A stretch of DNA of 64,000 nt from Aradus depressus (GCA_963662175.1 OY759215.1:12451079-12515078); one strand, 5' to 3'; positions 43,728 to 55,690 are shown, counted from the first letter of the stretch. Numbers and translations: made by a program. Notes: generated by a model from the sequence alone, not told the origin.

Positions 43728-44088
43728 ATGAATACGAAGTTTATGGAAATTCGATGTTGAGTTTTCATCTGAATTTCATGTTTTCCGACCCTCTGATTTG
43801 AAACATGAAAAAAACATGTCTTTGTGTCTGTGAACATGATAACTCCCGACAAAATGAATGTATCGACACAAAATTTCATCTCAAACCTCATGAAGAAGAC
43901 ACTCTTATTCTTATAAGTTCCGTTGTAATGAATCAATCGACACAAAATTTCATATGTAAATTCAAAACCCAATAAGAATGACATTTATTAATTTTCCGCT
44001 AAATGAGCCAAAGGGAAAGGGGAGGGGGTCATAACGGAGGGCGCAACTCAAAAACCTCAATAGGCCAAAACAGTCATTGGTTTTAGAG
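43728..44088 (+). repeat. Family A copy
   Basis: ATACGAAGTTTATGGAAATT at a degraded head, AACATGATAACTCCCGACAA, two units, ending in CATTGGTTTTAGAGGGAG. Confidence 0.75.
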
Positions 44089-44288
44089 GGAGAAAAAAAA
44101 CACCATTAAAACCATTATTTCCAGGGATATGTCCCATAAACACACTGATGCTACAGAGAATCACACAATATATTCTGGGAAACACAGAAGTAAACAACGT
44201 GAAATGAGACGCAATTGAAGAATACAATGAAAGTTCTAATAGAAACATGGAAACTGAACAATAGTGCTGAATGGCGAGACGCAATGCG

Positions 44289-44868
44289 CAGTGGTGGATT
44301 AACCAATAGGCAAACCTAGGCAGGTGCCTAGGGCCCCCGATGCTGAAGGCCCCAATGTCTAAAAAAAAAAAATAATGCTGAAATCAACAGAAGAGGACAA
44401 GTTTATATGGACATTTTCAAAAACTTCTCATTTCTGAATGATTTTTCATTAACGGATGATGAGTATGAAACCGCGACTGAAAATTTGGTGCGCATTTATT
44501 CTAACGATTTAGAATATTTCGCTCCCAAGCTGAAACAGTTCCACCATTATGTTAAATCCAGATACGGAAATGAGCAAAAATCTCATGGCAAATTATATGA
44601 GATTATCGTTAAAGACAAACTCGGTAATGTATTTTCAAACGTCGAAGTAGCTCTTCGAATATTTCGGAGAAAGTGTGTATGAAGTCAATTTTACAGCGAA
44701 TTGAAAATATTATTCTTAAGAATTATAACTGTATCAATAAATTCCTAAAAAAAAATTGCTGAAAAGTTTTCGTTTTTTATGGGGGGGGGGGGGGGGGGGG
44801 GGGGTAAAAATAGGGGGGCCCCACATTTGCAATCACCTAGGGCCCCGCAGAAGCTTAATCCGCCACTG
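44289..44868 (+). mobile_element. hAT transposon, internally deleted, perfect 8-bp TSD
   Basis: Left end CAGTGGTGGATTAACC, right end (inverted) CAGTGGCGGATTAAGC, both continuing into CCTAGGGCCCC-type sequence. GCAATGCG at 44281-44288 is repeated exactly at 44869-44876. It contains a transposase fragment and a G-run of about 24 (44780-44803). Confidence 0.93.
44407..44682 (+). pseudogene. hAT transposase fragment (ZMYM1-like type)
   Basis: Open for 91 codons: FSFLNDFSLTDDEYETATEN, LVRIYSNDLEYFAPKLKQF, then KLYEIIVKDKLGNVFSNVEV and ALRIFRRK. The order and motifs match the segment just before the C-terminal dimerisation region in hAT transposases of the ZMYM1/GTF2IRD2 kind (FLF..LV.IY..DLE..F..V..LRIF). 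The rest of the gene, including the catalytic core and hATC end, is missing. Not functional. Confidence 0.75.
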
Positions 44869-44999
44869 GCAATGCGTATATATAAAATGTAAAACGAGTT
44901 CGCGATTCGGACGTACTCATTTGACTTGGAAGGCAAAAAGATCGTCTCGCCGCAGCGGTGATTCACTCTGAGAGAAGGGATGGTTCCTTAAGATGACGT

Positions 45000-45250
45000 G
45001 GCGGTAGGTCCTGGCCAAGGAATGGGACCACCCTGGACCCAGTTCCCACCGACCATCCATCACCTAGCGGCAACTCTTTCAACACTGACACGCCCCACTC
45101 TGGCCACTCCTACACCACCATACCGTGCCCTACCATATCGTACCCATGCCCAGTATGGTGGACCATAGAAGTATGGTCCGGAGGGGGCTCCAACGTTTAT
45201 CCTGAGATGAGCCGCAGAACTTAACCGAAGTTGTGGGGAAACCAAATCCG
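45000..45250. other. GC-rich island, unassigned
   Basis: Clearly more GC-rich than its neighbours. It holds proline/tyrosine- or glycine/tyrosine-rich short frames on both strands (for example GPPYWAWVRYGRARYGG on -). No splice or start context is convincing. Confidence 0.3.
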
Positions 45251-45548
45251 ACCCAAATTAATATATGTCAATTTGGACAGTTGCTGAGCAGTAGATCATC
45301 AAGATTTCTTTATCGAATTTTGAGAATAGAGTTCTTATAACAAAAATGTTCTAAAAAAACAGCAACTGTATTGCTTGAGCCATAAACAAGAATTTTATAC
45401 TCTACAGTAATTATCATTTGACATTTTGTCATACATAACAATATTTATTTCCATTAAACTATAATATAATACATATATACGTCATATAATTTTGTACATC
45501 AAAATAGATTATAAATTATAAATACCAACCGATATTAAACTGGAATAT

Positions 45549-46633
45549 AAACATATAGATGCCTCAACCTGACCAAATTACTAAAGAAAGACACCCCTCC
45601 TATAGTATATCAACATGAGTTTATGAAGATCAAAAATTATTTCCCCGACGCAACGTTTATATATACAGACGGGTCAAAACACCCTAACGGAGTAGGAGCT
45701 GCGGTGGTTTTCGATGAGAGGATCTACCTATTTGCCCTTCCTTCACTGTGCAGCAACGTGACAGCGGAATTAGTAGCTATTGGCAAGAGTCTGAACGTCT
45801 CTGTCCCCAATGGAAGCCAACTGATAGTCTGCAGTGACTCCCTGTCGGCTCTATTGGCCATGGGAAATCTGTATTCAGAAGATCTCCTTGTCCAAAATAT
45901 ATTGATGGCCCTATGGTCATTAGGAAGAAACCAGACTTCAGTTACCTTCCTCTGGATCCCAGGCCATTGCGGCATTGCAGGTAATGAGTCAGCAGACAAG
46001 AATGCCAGGCGCGCCATTCTAGAAGGACTACCTACATCCGAAGTCCCTGTAAGTGACTTCGTTGCCTACATCAAGGAAAGAGTTTGGATCAAATGGCAGA
46101 TTCGGTGGCTCGGTGTGACAGATAATAAGCTAAGGACCATTAAAAGCTCCACTCGCGTCTGGAACACTTCAATACGAGAAAAAAGGAAAGAAGAAGTAAT
46201 TTTAACTCGGTTACGTATAGGGCACACGAGGCTGACCCATGGATATCTGATGGCTCGGGAACCCCCTCCTCTGTGTCAGTGCTGCGGGGTGGGACTGTCT
46301 GTCAGACACATTCTGACTGAATGCATGGCATATAGTCCCCAGCATGAAAATTGCAACCTTGCGGTGGATATTTCCGAAATTCTATCTAATAATAGCTTCC
46401 AAATTACCCAACTATTTAATTTCTTACAATTCACAAATCTCTTATCTAAATTATAAAACAAAATTATCTTCATCACATAGCCTTTCTATTCCGTACATAT
46501 CTTCTTTATTATTATTAATCTACGCCTATCCAAATTAACCCGCAAGGATCCCCACAGACCTGCATCCATCAGGCATCCATGACCCTCGTGGTCGAAATGC
46601 CTTAAAGAAGAGAAAAAAAAAAACATATAGATG
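45549..46633 (+). mobile_element. 5'-truncated non-LTR retrotransposon with TSD
   Basis: AAACATATAGATG at 45549-45561 recurs at 46621-46633 directly behind an A-run (46610-46622). Between them lie the 3' end of a non-LTR element: the RNase H frame (open already from 45551), a 3' region with CCCGCAAGGATCCCCACAGA and GTCGAAATGCCTTAAAGAAG, and the poly-A tail. The truncated 5' end, tail and target duplication are hallmarks of target-primed insertion. Confidence 0.93.
45623..46456 (+). CDS. RNase H plus zinc-knuckle C-terminal domain of a non-LTR retrotransposon polyprotein
   Basis: 277 codons from the first ATG, but the frame is open from 45551, so this is the C-terminal end of a larger polyprotein cut by 5' truncation. 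The RNase H fold shows catalytic residues D16 (YTDGSK), E49 (TAELVAIGKS), D72 (CSDSLSAL) and D125 with H115 (IPGHCGIAGNESADKNAR). A C-terminal knuckle CQCCGVGLSVRHILTEC follows near 222-238. This order is usual in I, Jockey and R1-type elements. RNase H removes RNA from RNA-DNA hybrids during element replication. The frame is uninterrupted, suggesting a recent insertion, but with no reverse transcriptase it cannot be autonomous. Confidence 0.92.
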   Translation: MKIKNYFPDATFIYTDGSKHPNGVGAAVVFDERIYLFALPSLCSNVTAELVAIGKSLNVSVPNGSQLIVCSDSLSALLAMGNLYSEDLLVQNILMALWSLGRNQTSVTFLWIPGHCGIAGNESADKNARRAILEGLPTSEVPVSDFVAYIKERVWIKWQIRWLGVTDNKLRTIKSSTRVWNTSIREKRKEEVILTRLRIGHTRLTHGYLMAREPPPLCQCCGVGLSVRHILTECMAYSPQHENCNLAVDISEILSNNSFQITQLFNFLQFTNLLSKL

Positions 46634-47815
46634 AATAATAATTATTTAAAATAATAATAATAATAGAAGATACATTTTTTTAAATTATAAATATTTTATA
46701 CTTACATTTTTATTAAATTTCTTTAAAATCTTCAGAAGTGGGTAAATTTTGTGAATCTAAAAATTTCATATTAATTGAAAAATTGGATAAACAGTCTTGT
46801 GTTGATTATAAACAAGGCAAACATGTTTTACATTTGCTATTTATGACATGACTCTACAGCACAATAGTGCATAAATGAAGGCTGGTTAAAAAATTATCTT
46901 AAACTTACATTTACGATATCTTATTTTCTCATATATATCTGGAGTGTTTCGTAAATAGAGTATAAATCAAAAATTTGTCAAAATGAAAGGTAAGTCAACG
47001 AGCACGGGAAAAAAAAATCTGTTTTTTTTGTTTGTTGGTAAGTCTGATTATCATAATAATAAATCAGATAATCATAATAAAAAAAATGTTAAAAAAAAAA
47101 TTAGAATCCATAAAATGTGTCTACTGAAAAGGTTGCATTTTTGACTTATATTCCTTTTACCACTCCAGATATGTTTCCTCTGTTTTACTTCGAATTGATT
47201 TGTAATTTTCGTATTTTGAGAATGCCGGCATAAAAAAATGTAAACATCATATTCTTTAAAATAGGAATTGGATGACGTAACAACCTTTTTGGTGTTTTGT
47301 TATAAATTTCTTCCTCAATGTATAGTTGTGTATGTATATATACAGGTTTCCAGGTTCAGGAAACTTTTCCCCATTTCAAATATTAACTTTATAAATTTCT
47401 TTATGTGAAATAATTTATAAAATGTTATCATTATTTGCTACTTTATTTCCTTGTTAGTTATTTACGTAATGCACAATCTTTATCCTTTACTGGTTTTCTA
47501 GTTTTTACTATTTTGAAATAACGATGTTTCAAACGTGTTCTCAGTCGAACTGATCAAGTCTGGTGGTCGCAGGAAATATTTCTCATGTAAATTAAATAAA
47601 AAATTAATTCATATTGATATGTATGTACAAAACTAAAATAAAGTCAAAAATAAAAAAAATAAATACGATTAAAATCTAGCTTATCTTACAGAGAGTTAAC
47701 CTTATGGAGATGCGCTTCAGAGATTAATATGAGTTTAAATAGGGATTAAGATAAAAAATGAAGAGTAATAATATTATAGAGAAAAAAACAATAAATGAAT
47801 AATAATAATAAGACA
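46634..47815. other. AT-rich spacer, nothing recognised
   Basis: No open frame of note, no repeat partner found within the window. Confidence 0.4.
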
Positions 47816-47819
47816 AGAA

Positions 47820-48080
47820 AGCTCCGGTAACACAGAGGTAGTGTGTTAGCCTACTGAGCTCAAGATCGGGTTCGAAACCCGGCCAAGGCCCTTCCTGGGA
47901 GGTAAAAAGAAGTACGCCTTCCTTCGGTTGAGGCTACTAGCGATAGTCCCGAGCCTGTCAGATAGTACCCTAGATAGCTAAACTTGGGTAGGCAAAATCG
48001 AGGACTCCCTAAGAGCATTGGGTGCTTAGGTCCCTAGGTGAACATACCAGCCCTCTCCAGGGACGGACAAATGGGGCTTG
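47820..48080 (+). repeat. SINE copy
   Basis: Head GCTCCGGTAACACAGAGGTA with GATCGGGTTCGAAACCCGGC (B-box-like), body with TAGTCCCGAGCCTGTC and GGTAGGCAAAATCGAGGACT; decayed end. Confidence 0.8.
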
Positions 48081-48374
48081 ATTGATAACTATTTTTTTTC
48101 TTTATGAAGGGGGAGGGATTACGTCAGTAAATAGTTTAGATCGTGTATCATAGTTCAGTTAGTTTCAGTTCTATGATTAACACAATCATTTATTTCAACT
48201 AAGCTAGCCCTCATAACGGCCATCATTTGTTACACTTTATTACCATTTTTGTTCCCAAACTAAAAAAGTATTATTGTGAGGCGGGTGGTTCCCAACCTAT
48301 AACCTGGCAGTAGCATACTTGAGTCTCTTACTGTCCGCATTCAGGCAGCAGCATAACTCATACGTTTTACTTCT

Positions 48375-48562
48375 TGGGGCAGTTATGTAATCGGTCAAAA
48401 ATTTAATGCGGAGTCTTGCAACGGACTTTCCTGTTTTCCGACCTATTGATTTTCAGCCAAATCGACCAAAGAAAAAGGGGGATTATGGGTTGGATTAACA
48501 CAAAAAATTAAATAACTGTCGTTATAATGAATGTAATGACACATTTAGTATGAAGAATCAGA
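48375..48562 (+). repeat. Family A head-side fragment
   Basis: GGCAGTTATGTAATCGGTCA, TTTCCTGTTTTCCGACCTAT, internal unit to GAATCAGAAGCC, where a SINE follows. Confidence 0.75.
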
Positions 48563-48572
48563 AGCCACTAGT

Positions 48573-48770
48573 TAGTTATTGTGACTCATGCCCGGGCTTT
48601 AACTACGAAGCTAATCGCCTACAACCAGAGTGCCCACTCTGGTGGACATGACAACCGAAGGACGACGTGCTTAAGTGTTTTTTTTAACTACAAGATAAAA
48701 TAAACTAAGGGCTTCGGCAGGTTTCGAACCCGCGATCTTTAGATCAGTAAGCAAGCAACGGCTCCTCAGA
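48573..48770 (-). repeat. SINE copy, internally deleted
   Basis: On the - strand: GGTTCGAAACCTGCCGAAGC, an inverted TTTATTTTA/AAAAAAA part, GTCGTCCTTCGG, CCAGAGTGGGCACTCTGG and CATGAGTCACAATAACTAAC. Confidence 0.8.
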
Positions 48771-49061
48771 AATTACTGGAAATACGGGGAAGTTATAGAA
48801 TATTTAGAGTTTTCAAATACGCTGTATCACTCATTGAAATATAGTAATGAAGCGATAAATTGCGAGCTGTGTAACCAGATTGAGCTACCATTTGAAAGCC
48901 GAATACGGAAGAGGGTGCATTTTGGCTAAATACAGATTGGGGTAAGAAACTAACTATCCTTGTTCTTCCGCTTCTCAAATTAACTCATGTAGGAGATAAT
49001 TCACAAAAGCTCTCTGAAATATCATAATTTTCTTTAAAATAAATACATTTCGAAGTTAGGA

Positions 49062-49508
49062 AAGTCGCCAGTGAATCAGCGTCAATGTACTTCCCCAGCA
49101 CGAATTAATCAAATATTTTTTAGCTCTCCCTCCAAAGCCAATTCACCGATTGGGCTAAAAGTAAATAGTGGGTTCTGAATCCTCATACTAAAGTTTGTGT
49201 CGATACATTCATTACATCGGCAGTTATTGGGGTCTTTGAGATGATCCCGCCTCTGTTCCCCCTTTTCTTCAGTTGATTTGGCTGAAAAATGTAGATGTTG
49301 TCCTTATGAAGTTCTGTTCACATATATTAAATTTTGCGTAAATATATTTATTCTATTGGGAGTTATCGTGTTCAAAAACAGCAATTTTTTTTTTTTTAAT
49401 TTTGATAATCAGGGGGTTAGAAAACATGCAATTTTGGTGAAAATTCAACATTGATTTTTTGTTTGATTAAATAACTTTCCGTATACTTCGTATACCTGGG
49501 GAAATAAA
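49062..49508 (-). repeat. Family A copy, nearly full length
   Basis: Tail GTCGCCAGTGAATCAGCGTC and TGTACTTCCCCAGCACGAAT; two to three units; head AACTTTCCGTATACTTCGTA, then TACCTGGGGAAA at 49472-49503. Confidence 0.85.
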
Positions 49509-49739
49509 AACATCCAGGCCAGATGTACATCTAAAGAAGGGGAACAACTCAGAGGGGTTTTGGCAATTGTACAGACTTCCGACAACAGGAGCTATTCAAA
49601 AAAGTATTTTTGTATTCAGGGAATACTTTCAGACTAAAGAACTGGACAAACATCAGAAAGTTGGACCGACGCCAGAAGGAATAATCTCCACAAACCCAGG
49701 AAAGTAAAACACAACTTAAATCCAGTGACATTGTGAATA

Positions 49740-50710
49740 CTTAATATTTACTTACATCACTCAATTCCTTTTTTTCTCTTTTTATTCTATAGTCGTAATA
49801 AACAATAAGCAGAAGGGTTGACATGAGAATAAACAATAGAATAATAATTAATACAAAATATTAAAACAAGTAATAAGAAGCAACAAAGAAATGAATATGT
49901 ACAAAATAATAGTGACTATGTCTGTGGTCACAGGGAATAAATTGGTAGGTAAGTCTAAATTCGTAACTATGCAGGGCAGCACCTTTTTACTTTTGCATTA
50001 ATCGTGTAAATCCAGGTTCTGGAATAAATAAATTATGTTTTTTTAAATTAATAATTATAATTTTTATTGTTTAAAGGGATGACCCCTATACAATTGAGTC
50101 AGTGACCATTACTTTTACAATATTAACATTTCCAAAATTATATATTGATCAGCTGAACAATATTGACATATATAAAGGAACCTTTAACAAACTAAATAAA
50201 TAACATAAATAAAATAAGTAATTACAAATTAATAATAATTATATAACAAAGAGAGTAAATACGGAGTGGGGATATAGATATTGCATATCAATATAATATG
50301 GAAGTTAAAATACATTAATCATTTACAATGAATGATCTAAGTTTCAGAGCGCTGATTAAATAATAAAAAATATTTGAAATCTCATTCTTATTATGGGCCA
50401 GGAGTAATGTATGAAAGTTGGATCTGTCTATACTGACACTGAGGCAGGAAGTGGCTTCTAATGGGGGAGTAGATCGGACAGGATATTAACAGGTATACGT
50501 CATCCAATTCGTTTTTTATTGCAGATCGTACAAAGTTCCTGGGGAGAATAAATTAATAATGTTTGCATCATAATTAATCACATACCTTCTAAATATATAG
50601 GAGTGAATGAAAATGAATATTGTTAATCCTTTCTTGGATATTCCATTAGTTACCTAATTACTGACCACAGTTACCTAATTATTTACCATACTTTCTGAAA
50701 TACTCGTGAA
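49740..50710. other. AT-rich spacer
   Basis: No gene, no recognised element. Confidence 0.4.
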
Positions 50711-51010
50711 TGATGCTTCTCTAAAGTTGATTTAACCGAAAACACCCTCTTCACTTGGAATAGTCTGCCGTAGAGAATTAATGGTTAAATGCAGTTATTT
50801 CAAGGATGATTCCTCAAAGAAGTAGATTAAGTTGATTTAACCGAGAACACACACAATTTTATGAGATACCAAGAAACCCACATCTTTATAATTGCGAAAG
50901 TATTAGAGTTCTGAGCTCCCAACTTGTTCACAGTGTGCAGATGGCTTGAGAGATGATCAGTACACTTAACTCATTTTGGCCATTTTTCGACTTAACATCT
51001 TATTCCCATG
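50711..51010 (+). repeat. Second copy of the 672-1000 dispersed repeat
   Basis: GAAAACACCCTCTTCACTTG, TAGTCTGCCGTAGAGAATTA, AAGTTGATTTAACCGAGAAC, down to CACTTAACTCATTTTGGCCA. Same orientation as the first copy. Confidence 0.85.
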
Positions 51011-51214
51011 ATCATAATAATAATAAATAATAATCAATAAAAAATATATACAAATTAAATAATAATAGTGGTAAATTAATAAATTAAAAATAAAAATAAA
51101 AATAACTACAAGAAACTGGTCGAGGACAGGACCAGCATAATACCATCCACTCTCCTGCAGTAGTGTTCGTAATCGGACAGGCCGAGTCCTGAAACGCGTC
51201 CTCTCCACAAACAA

Positions 51215-51474
51215 CCTGGGGAGGTACAGACATTACGAATTAAGTGCTCGCTCTCCCACCAACACCTATCGACCTTTTGGGCTGAAAATATCTAGTTGAC
51301 TTACATAAGGGCTTCTCTGATAATAATTATCAGATTAATATATAATAAAATTTCGTGTTGATATATTTATTTTATCGGAAGTTATCGTATACACATCGAG
51401 ACTTTTTTAGATTATTTTTGGAATAAAGGTGGCCGGATTACATAACTTCTCGTACTTCGTTTAGGTAAGTAAAA
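51215..51474 (-). repeat. Family A copy, shortened
   Basis: GGGGAGGTACAGACATTACG, GCTCTCCCACCAACACCTAT, ending in ACATAACTTCTCGTACTTCG at the head. Confidence 0.7.
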
Positions 51475-51487
51475 CTTGAAAACAAAA

Positions 51488-51790
51488 ATGTCGGTGAATC
51501 AACGGCAATGTTCTTTTTCCCAACTCGAATTATTTAACTGAGTTTTCGCTCTCCCTCTGGATCCAATTTACCTCAGAGCCTTCTGAATCGTCATACTAAA
51601 TTTCGTGTTACATTCGTTACATAGGGAGTTATTAGTGTTTTTGCTCCCCCTCTCCTATTTCCCTCCCCCCCCCCCCCCCCTCCCACCCTTCATTTCGGTC
51701 GATTCGCCTGAAACCAATACAAGTCGTCCTTAAAGGGTTCTGGATATACTGAAATCATGTTGATACATTCATTACATTGAAAACTGACAT
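51488..51790 (-). repeat. Family A tail-side copy
   Basis: ATGTCGGTGAATCAACGGCA, CGCTCTCCCTCTGGATCCAA, C-run at 51666-51680, ending at TTGATACATTCATTACATTG. Confidence 0.75.
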
Positions 51791-51837
51791 TATTGCAGAG
51801 ATATTGTGAAATAATTCAAATGAAATTGAAAGAAATA

Positions 51838-51955
51838 AAACTTGTTTATTTATGGTATTGTCTAATTTCACCAACTATATTTACATGGGAGTACTTTCGG
51901 TATTTCTACCATCCACAGCCAAAAGCATAAGAGATAAGACTAAGTTAATATTACA
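51838..51955 (-). repeat. Family C half element
   Basis: Reverse complement of 530-655: ATGGGAGTACTTTCGGTATT, TCTACCATCCACAGCC and GAGATAAGACTAAGTTAA. Read on -, the core is CTGTGGA (mutated), GGTA/TACC with GAAA loop, GAA, AGTACT, C. Confidence 0.75.
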
Positions 51956-52151
51956 CTTACAAGTTTGTAAGTGACTCTTGATAATGCCTTAACACGGCGA
52001 AACTAGTTGAGTATTTGAGAATATATAGTGAAGTTTGACAAAGAAATTGTGTAATTTAATTATCTATTCCTAGAATGGAGCTTCACAAAGTAAATCTGGA
52101 AACCATAAATTATTGGTAATTATCGTGTTCATAGACACTCAGGAGACATAA

Positions 52152-52238
52152 TGTACTTCCCCAAGTGTACAAAGTGTAGGGGAAGTTATGTATTTTTTGT
52201 TTTCCTAACTTCCCTTACACTTGGTAGAGCTGGGAAGT
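52152..52238. repeat. Two family A heads as an inverted pair
   Basis: ACTTCCCCAAGTGTACAAAG, TGTAGGGGAAGTTATG, and then inversely CTTCCCTTACACTTGGTAGA, GCTGGGAAG: head-to-head heads with little between. Confidence 0.7.
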
Positions 52239-52239
52239 A

Positions 52240-52950
52240 ACAAAAAAGCTGAGGTTGAACAATAATTATTTTGGCAAGAAGCCAGCTCTCTCTGGTTTAC
52301 AACGATGTTAACGTTTAACTAGACCCTGAAAGGATGTAAATATATCAAATGTTAGTTAAGTAAGGTTTGTTATGTAATATTTTCGCATTTATGTCGTACA
52401 CAAACCACGTTTTTTAAATGGAGAATATAGCTGCGAAAAGGCGCAATGCGATACCCATTATATATTTTGCAATAGCATATAGCCTATCAGTCTGCGTTTA
52501 GTTTCAATTAACAATATTTAATTGTATGTATGCGTAACATGGGTTAGTCATGAGTGCAACTGCAAGTGAAGTGCACTATTTCTGTGTGTTTCCTTGACAT
52601 GCCACCCTCTGACTGCCTGGTGGCTCAGCTCAAACAGCGGATCAACTTGTCATAAGGCAGCTGGTTACTATTTTGGTCGGGATGACCATCTGTCTTCTTG
52701 GTAAAGATTGATTATATTTAAAGTGGACATTCTTCGATTCCCTCATATCGCTATTATGAAATAGACAACATGGAACACGATAAGGCTGCTGCCCCCCTTA
52801 CACTCCTTGACCCACGCAGATGCCTACCTCTTCCCAGTTATTTTCCTCATATGACTAATTTTTCTATAAATGTATACTCATTACGTAAGTTATGTCGTTC
52901 AAAGAGTCTTTAATAAAAATATCACTTTCTTATATACATATTTTTTCTTT
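52240..52950. other. Spacer without recognised elements
   Basis: No conserved reading frame noticed. Confidence 0.35.
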
Positions 52951-52959
52951 TATTTGTTT

Positions 52960-53614
52960 AAAGTAGGGTGCGCCTTGCATTGATGCAATATCACCCTGTC
53001 AAACGTGGGGAGAAGAGCTCGGGGTCCCGAGCCCATCTACAGTGCCTGCTTCTGCTCCCGCCACGAGCCGACGAATCTGCAGAACATCGGATAGTCTGTT
53101 TTCGTCATCGTCTGCCGTAGATCCAGTCGCAATTACGATCTTGTTTCATGAATCAACTCCACCCTAACTTGGTCGTACAGTGAACATTCTAGGACCACAT
53201 GTTCTGCAGTCCCGATACCACCGCAAGAACAGCTTGGAGTTGAAATCACCATGACCTGATAATATTTGGAACGTCCAGTGATTTGGCTGTTGAGTCAAGG
53301 CCTACCCGGACGTTCGGGAAGTATGTGTACGTCTTTCGGTCATCTGACCATCGAGACCAACGTTGTTGCCATTTTTCCACTATCCAATGCTGGACAATGT
53401 CCTTGCAGCTCTCTGGTCTGGAATGTGCGCGCATCTCTTCCTCCAGGGCTAGGCGTAAAGGCTCATCAATATCTGCTCCTAAGGGCAAGTACGAAGCGAC
53501 AGCCAAGTCTATTATACGTCGTTGTAGGGAAAACTGAAAGACACATTTCATATGTAAGAAAGTCGCTCTCAGAATTACGCTGTACATTGAAACAAAGAAA
53601 ACCGCTGATGCCAA
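52960..53614 (-). pseudogene. Non-LTR retrotransposon C-terminal remnant
   Basis: On the - strand, 53614-53246 is open: LALEEEMRAHSRPESCKDIV, QHWIVEKWQQRWSRWSDDRK, TYTYFPNVRV. After a frameshift near 53240-53260, LSGHGDFNSKL continues, and further CSCGGIGTAEHVVLECSLYD, a C-x-C..H..C knuckle. The layout (post-RNase H linker, GHGxFNxxL, knuckle) is that of Jockey/R1-type polyproteins. At least two frame breaks; dead copy. Confidence 0.75.
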
Positions 53615-53827
53615 TGCATTACTGTCATATACCCACCACTATGAAATGAATGTGAGAAGGATCTGTAAAAGCGTGGTTGGTATAATAAAGTTCTGTAACA
53701 TATTTTTACTTGTATTGACTAAATTCCATGCTTACTCCTCTAACTTGCAGTGTTGATTGCAGACAGTAATTTGAGAATCATATTAGATCTGAAAACAAAG
53801 GATACCTACTATTTTCAAATAGAAATA

Positions 53828-54406
53828 CAGTAAAATCTCGTTATAACGCTCCTCTAGGAAACAATAATAATCAGGAAAGCACTAAAATCTAATTGTATTC
53901 TCTCAAAAATGTATTTTACATCGTTATTAAAATAATAAGCAAATATGGAATAAAACAATCAGTCAGGTAAGTAATAAAAAAATTATAAAATCAGTTTTTT
54001 GTTTACTCAGGGACAGTTTACGATTTAAAAAGATATCTTTCTATACTATTAATTTTATTTAAAATGTCCATGTCTACGTTTCAGATTTGATCGCAGTGTC
54101 GACGGGATAATGTTTTTGGAAGCGATAACATTTTTTGATTCATCAAGTTTCTAACGAAAGGTCTGAGTATTAAGAAAACAAAGCGAGGTTTGTTTACAGA
54201 AAAATTACATAGAAATTCTCTCAATAATCGAACATTATCCGTTTTATTTATCGAAACTTTATATCTCGATATCCTGGCCGGTAACCTTTTTCCTCGGAAA
54301 ATAGGTACATAGAAAATCATACAAAGAGGTCGGGGCTGATAAAAAAAAAAGAGCATTATAGCCGGAAAAGTGTTATAAACGGAGCGTTTTTAACGAAGTT
54401 TTACTA
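53828..54406. mobile_element. pogo-like MITE
   Basis: Left CAGTAAAATCTCGTTATAAC; right inverted TAGTAAAACTTCGTTAAAAA. TA flanks both ends. No transposase frame. Confidence 0.8.
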
Positions 54407-54409
54407 TAT

Positions 54410-55690
54410 ATTGAAGTTACTGGTTGTAGGCAAGGAAGCATGCTGAGTTGCGTACCACTGACAGTACGCAGAGCTAAATAGCGCCTCAATGCAAAAAGGT
54501 GGAGTTTCCATTGATGAGCATAAAATCACTGGTACACTGTTAACATGGCGGCAATATAAAGAAATGTAGAAAGTATTGTTGTGAAGAGAAGAAGGCATAG
54601 GAAGCGTTGGTAACCAGAACGTTGAGCAAAAACCATTTAATTTTGGAATGTTATTCAATTTTGCTACCGAAAGATCGAATGACTTTAAGAGATGCAAATC
54701 AAGAGCACTGTCTTCACCATGAACTTAAACTTCTAAGTTATAGTGTGTGGACACTTAAATAAATAAATTAAATAAACTTACCCTTATAACTAAACATTAC
54801 ATTAGTGTAATGCCGAAACCAGAATAGACAATATTTTAAAAAAAAAGTATGTTTACATTTAGTCCGAAATATTATAGACTTGGATTCAGGATGGTGAATT
54901 ATGATTAAAATTTCATTTTTCGATTTTTGACGACTACTGAGTTTCCATGTTTCACTCATGGAGCAAATAAAAATGGCATTTGAATCTTTCAACAAAAATA
55001 GTGAGGAAAAAACCTTTCGAAACATCAGGTACCTACCAACTCTGTGTACATTTGAACCTCAATGCATGGAATGTGTTCGGTAACTGTTTGTCTGTACAAT
55101 GCACAATTGTACAAGAATAGAGGCGGTAACAAAACATTTCTTATTTTGTGTTGAAGGAGGGAGGAGTGTTAGATGTGATTTTGAAAAGACTCGTTCTCAT
55201 GGAAGTAAGGAACCGTCCTGAGGCCATTAGCCAGAACGTTTCCTGCTGGTCCATTAACAGACGTCCGCCGTTGCAGAAGGAGAGCCCTCCTTTTGGAAGA
55301 TGAGGAGAGTAACAAGGCGGTAATGAGGGTCGGCCTGAGACAAAGCCGCTTCCCAGGTATTCTGGACCACCCACTCGCCCTAAAACAAACATACCTACCT
55401 ACCTATCATCCACTGTCCCCTCCCCTCCCCTCCCCACCTTACCAACCAAATGATAAAATATTCAATTTTTTTCCTGGTTGTTGTGTGCGTGTGAGGAGGA
55501 AGGCAGGAGGGGAGATTGTCATGTCAGGGCAACCTCTGTAACCCTCCTCCCACCTGTCAACAGGTGGATCCTTGTTTTTTGACAAGTCCTCAGAGGGGGA
55601 TCAACAGGATTAGACATCAAGTTGAAGTAACACATCTTCTGTTGAAGAGGGAAAATTGAGAAAATGTCTTCAAATCCAATCTGGCTCCCT
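54410..55690. other. Spacer without recognised genes
   Basis: Short frames only. 55230-55560 is GC-richer with CCTACCTACCTAT and CCCCTCCCC runs. No family recognised. Confidence 0.35.

Noticed and set aside
53266..53649. 127-codon frame on + opposite the retroposon remnant
   Set aside because: It is antisense to the recognisable non-LTR protein sequence on the - strand.
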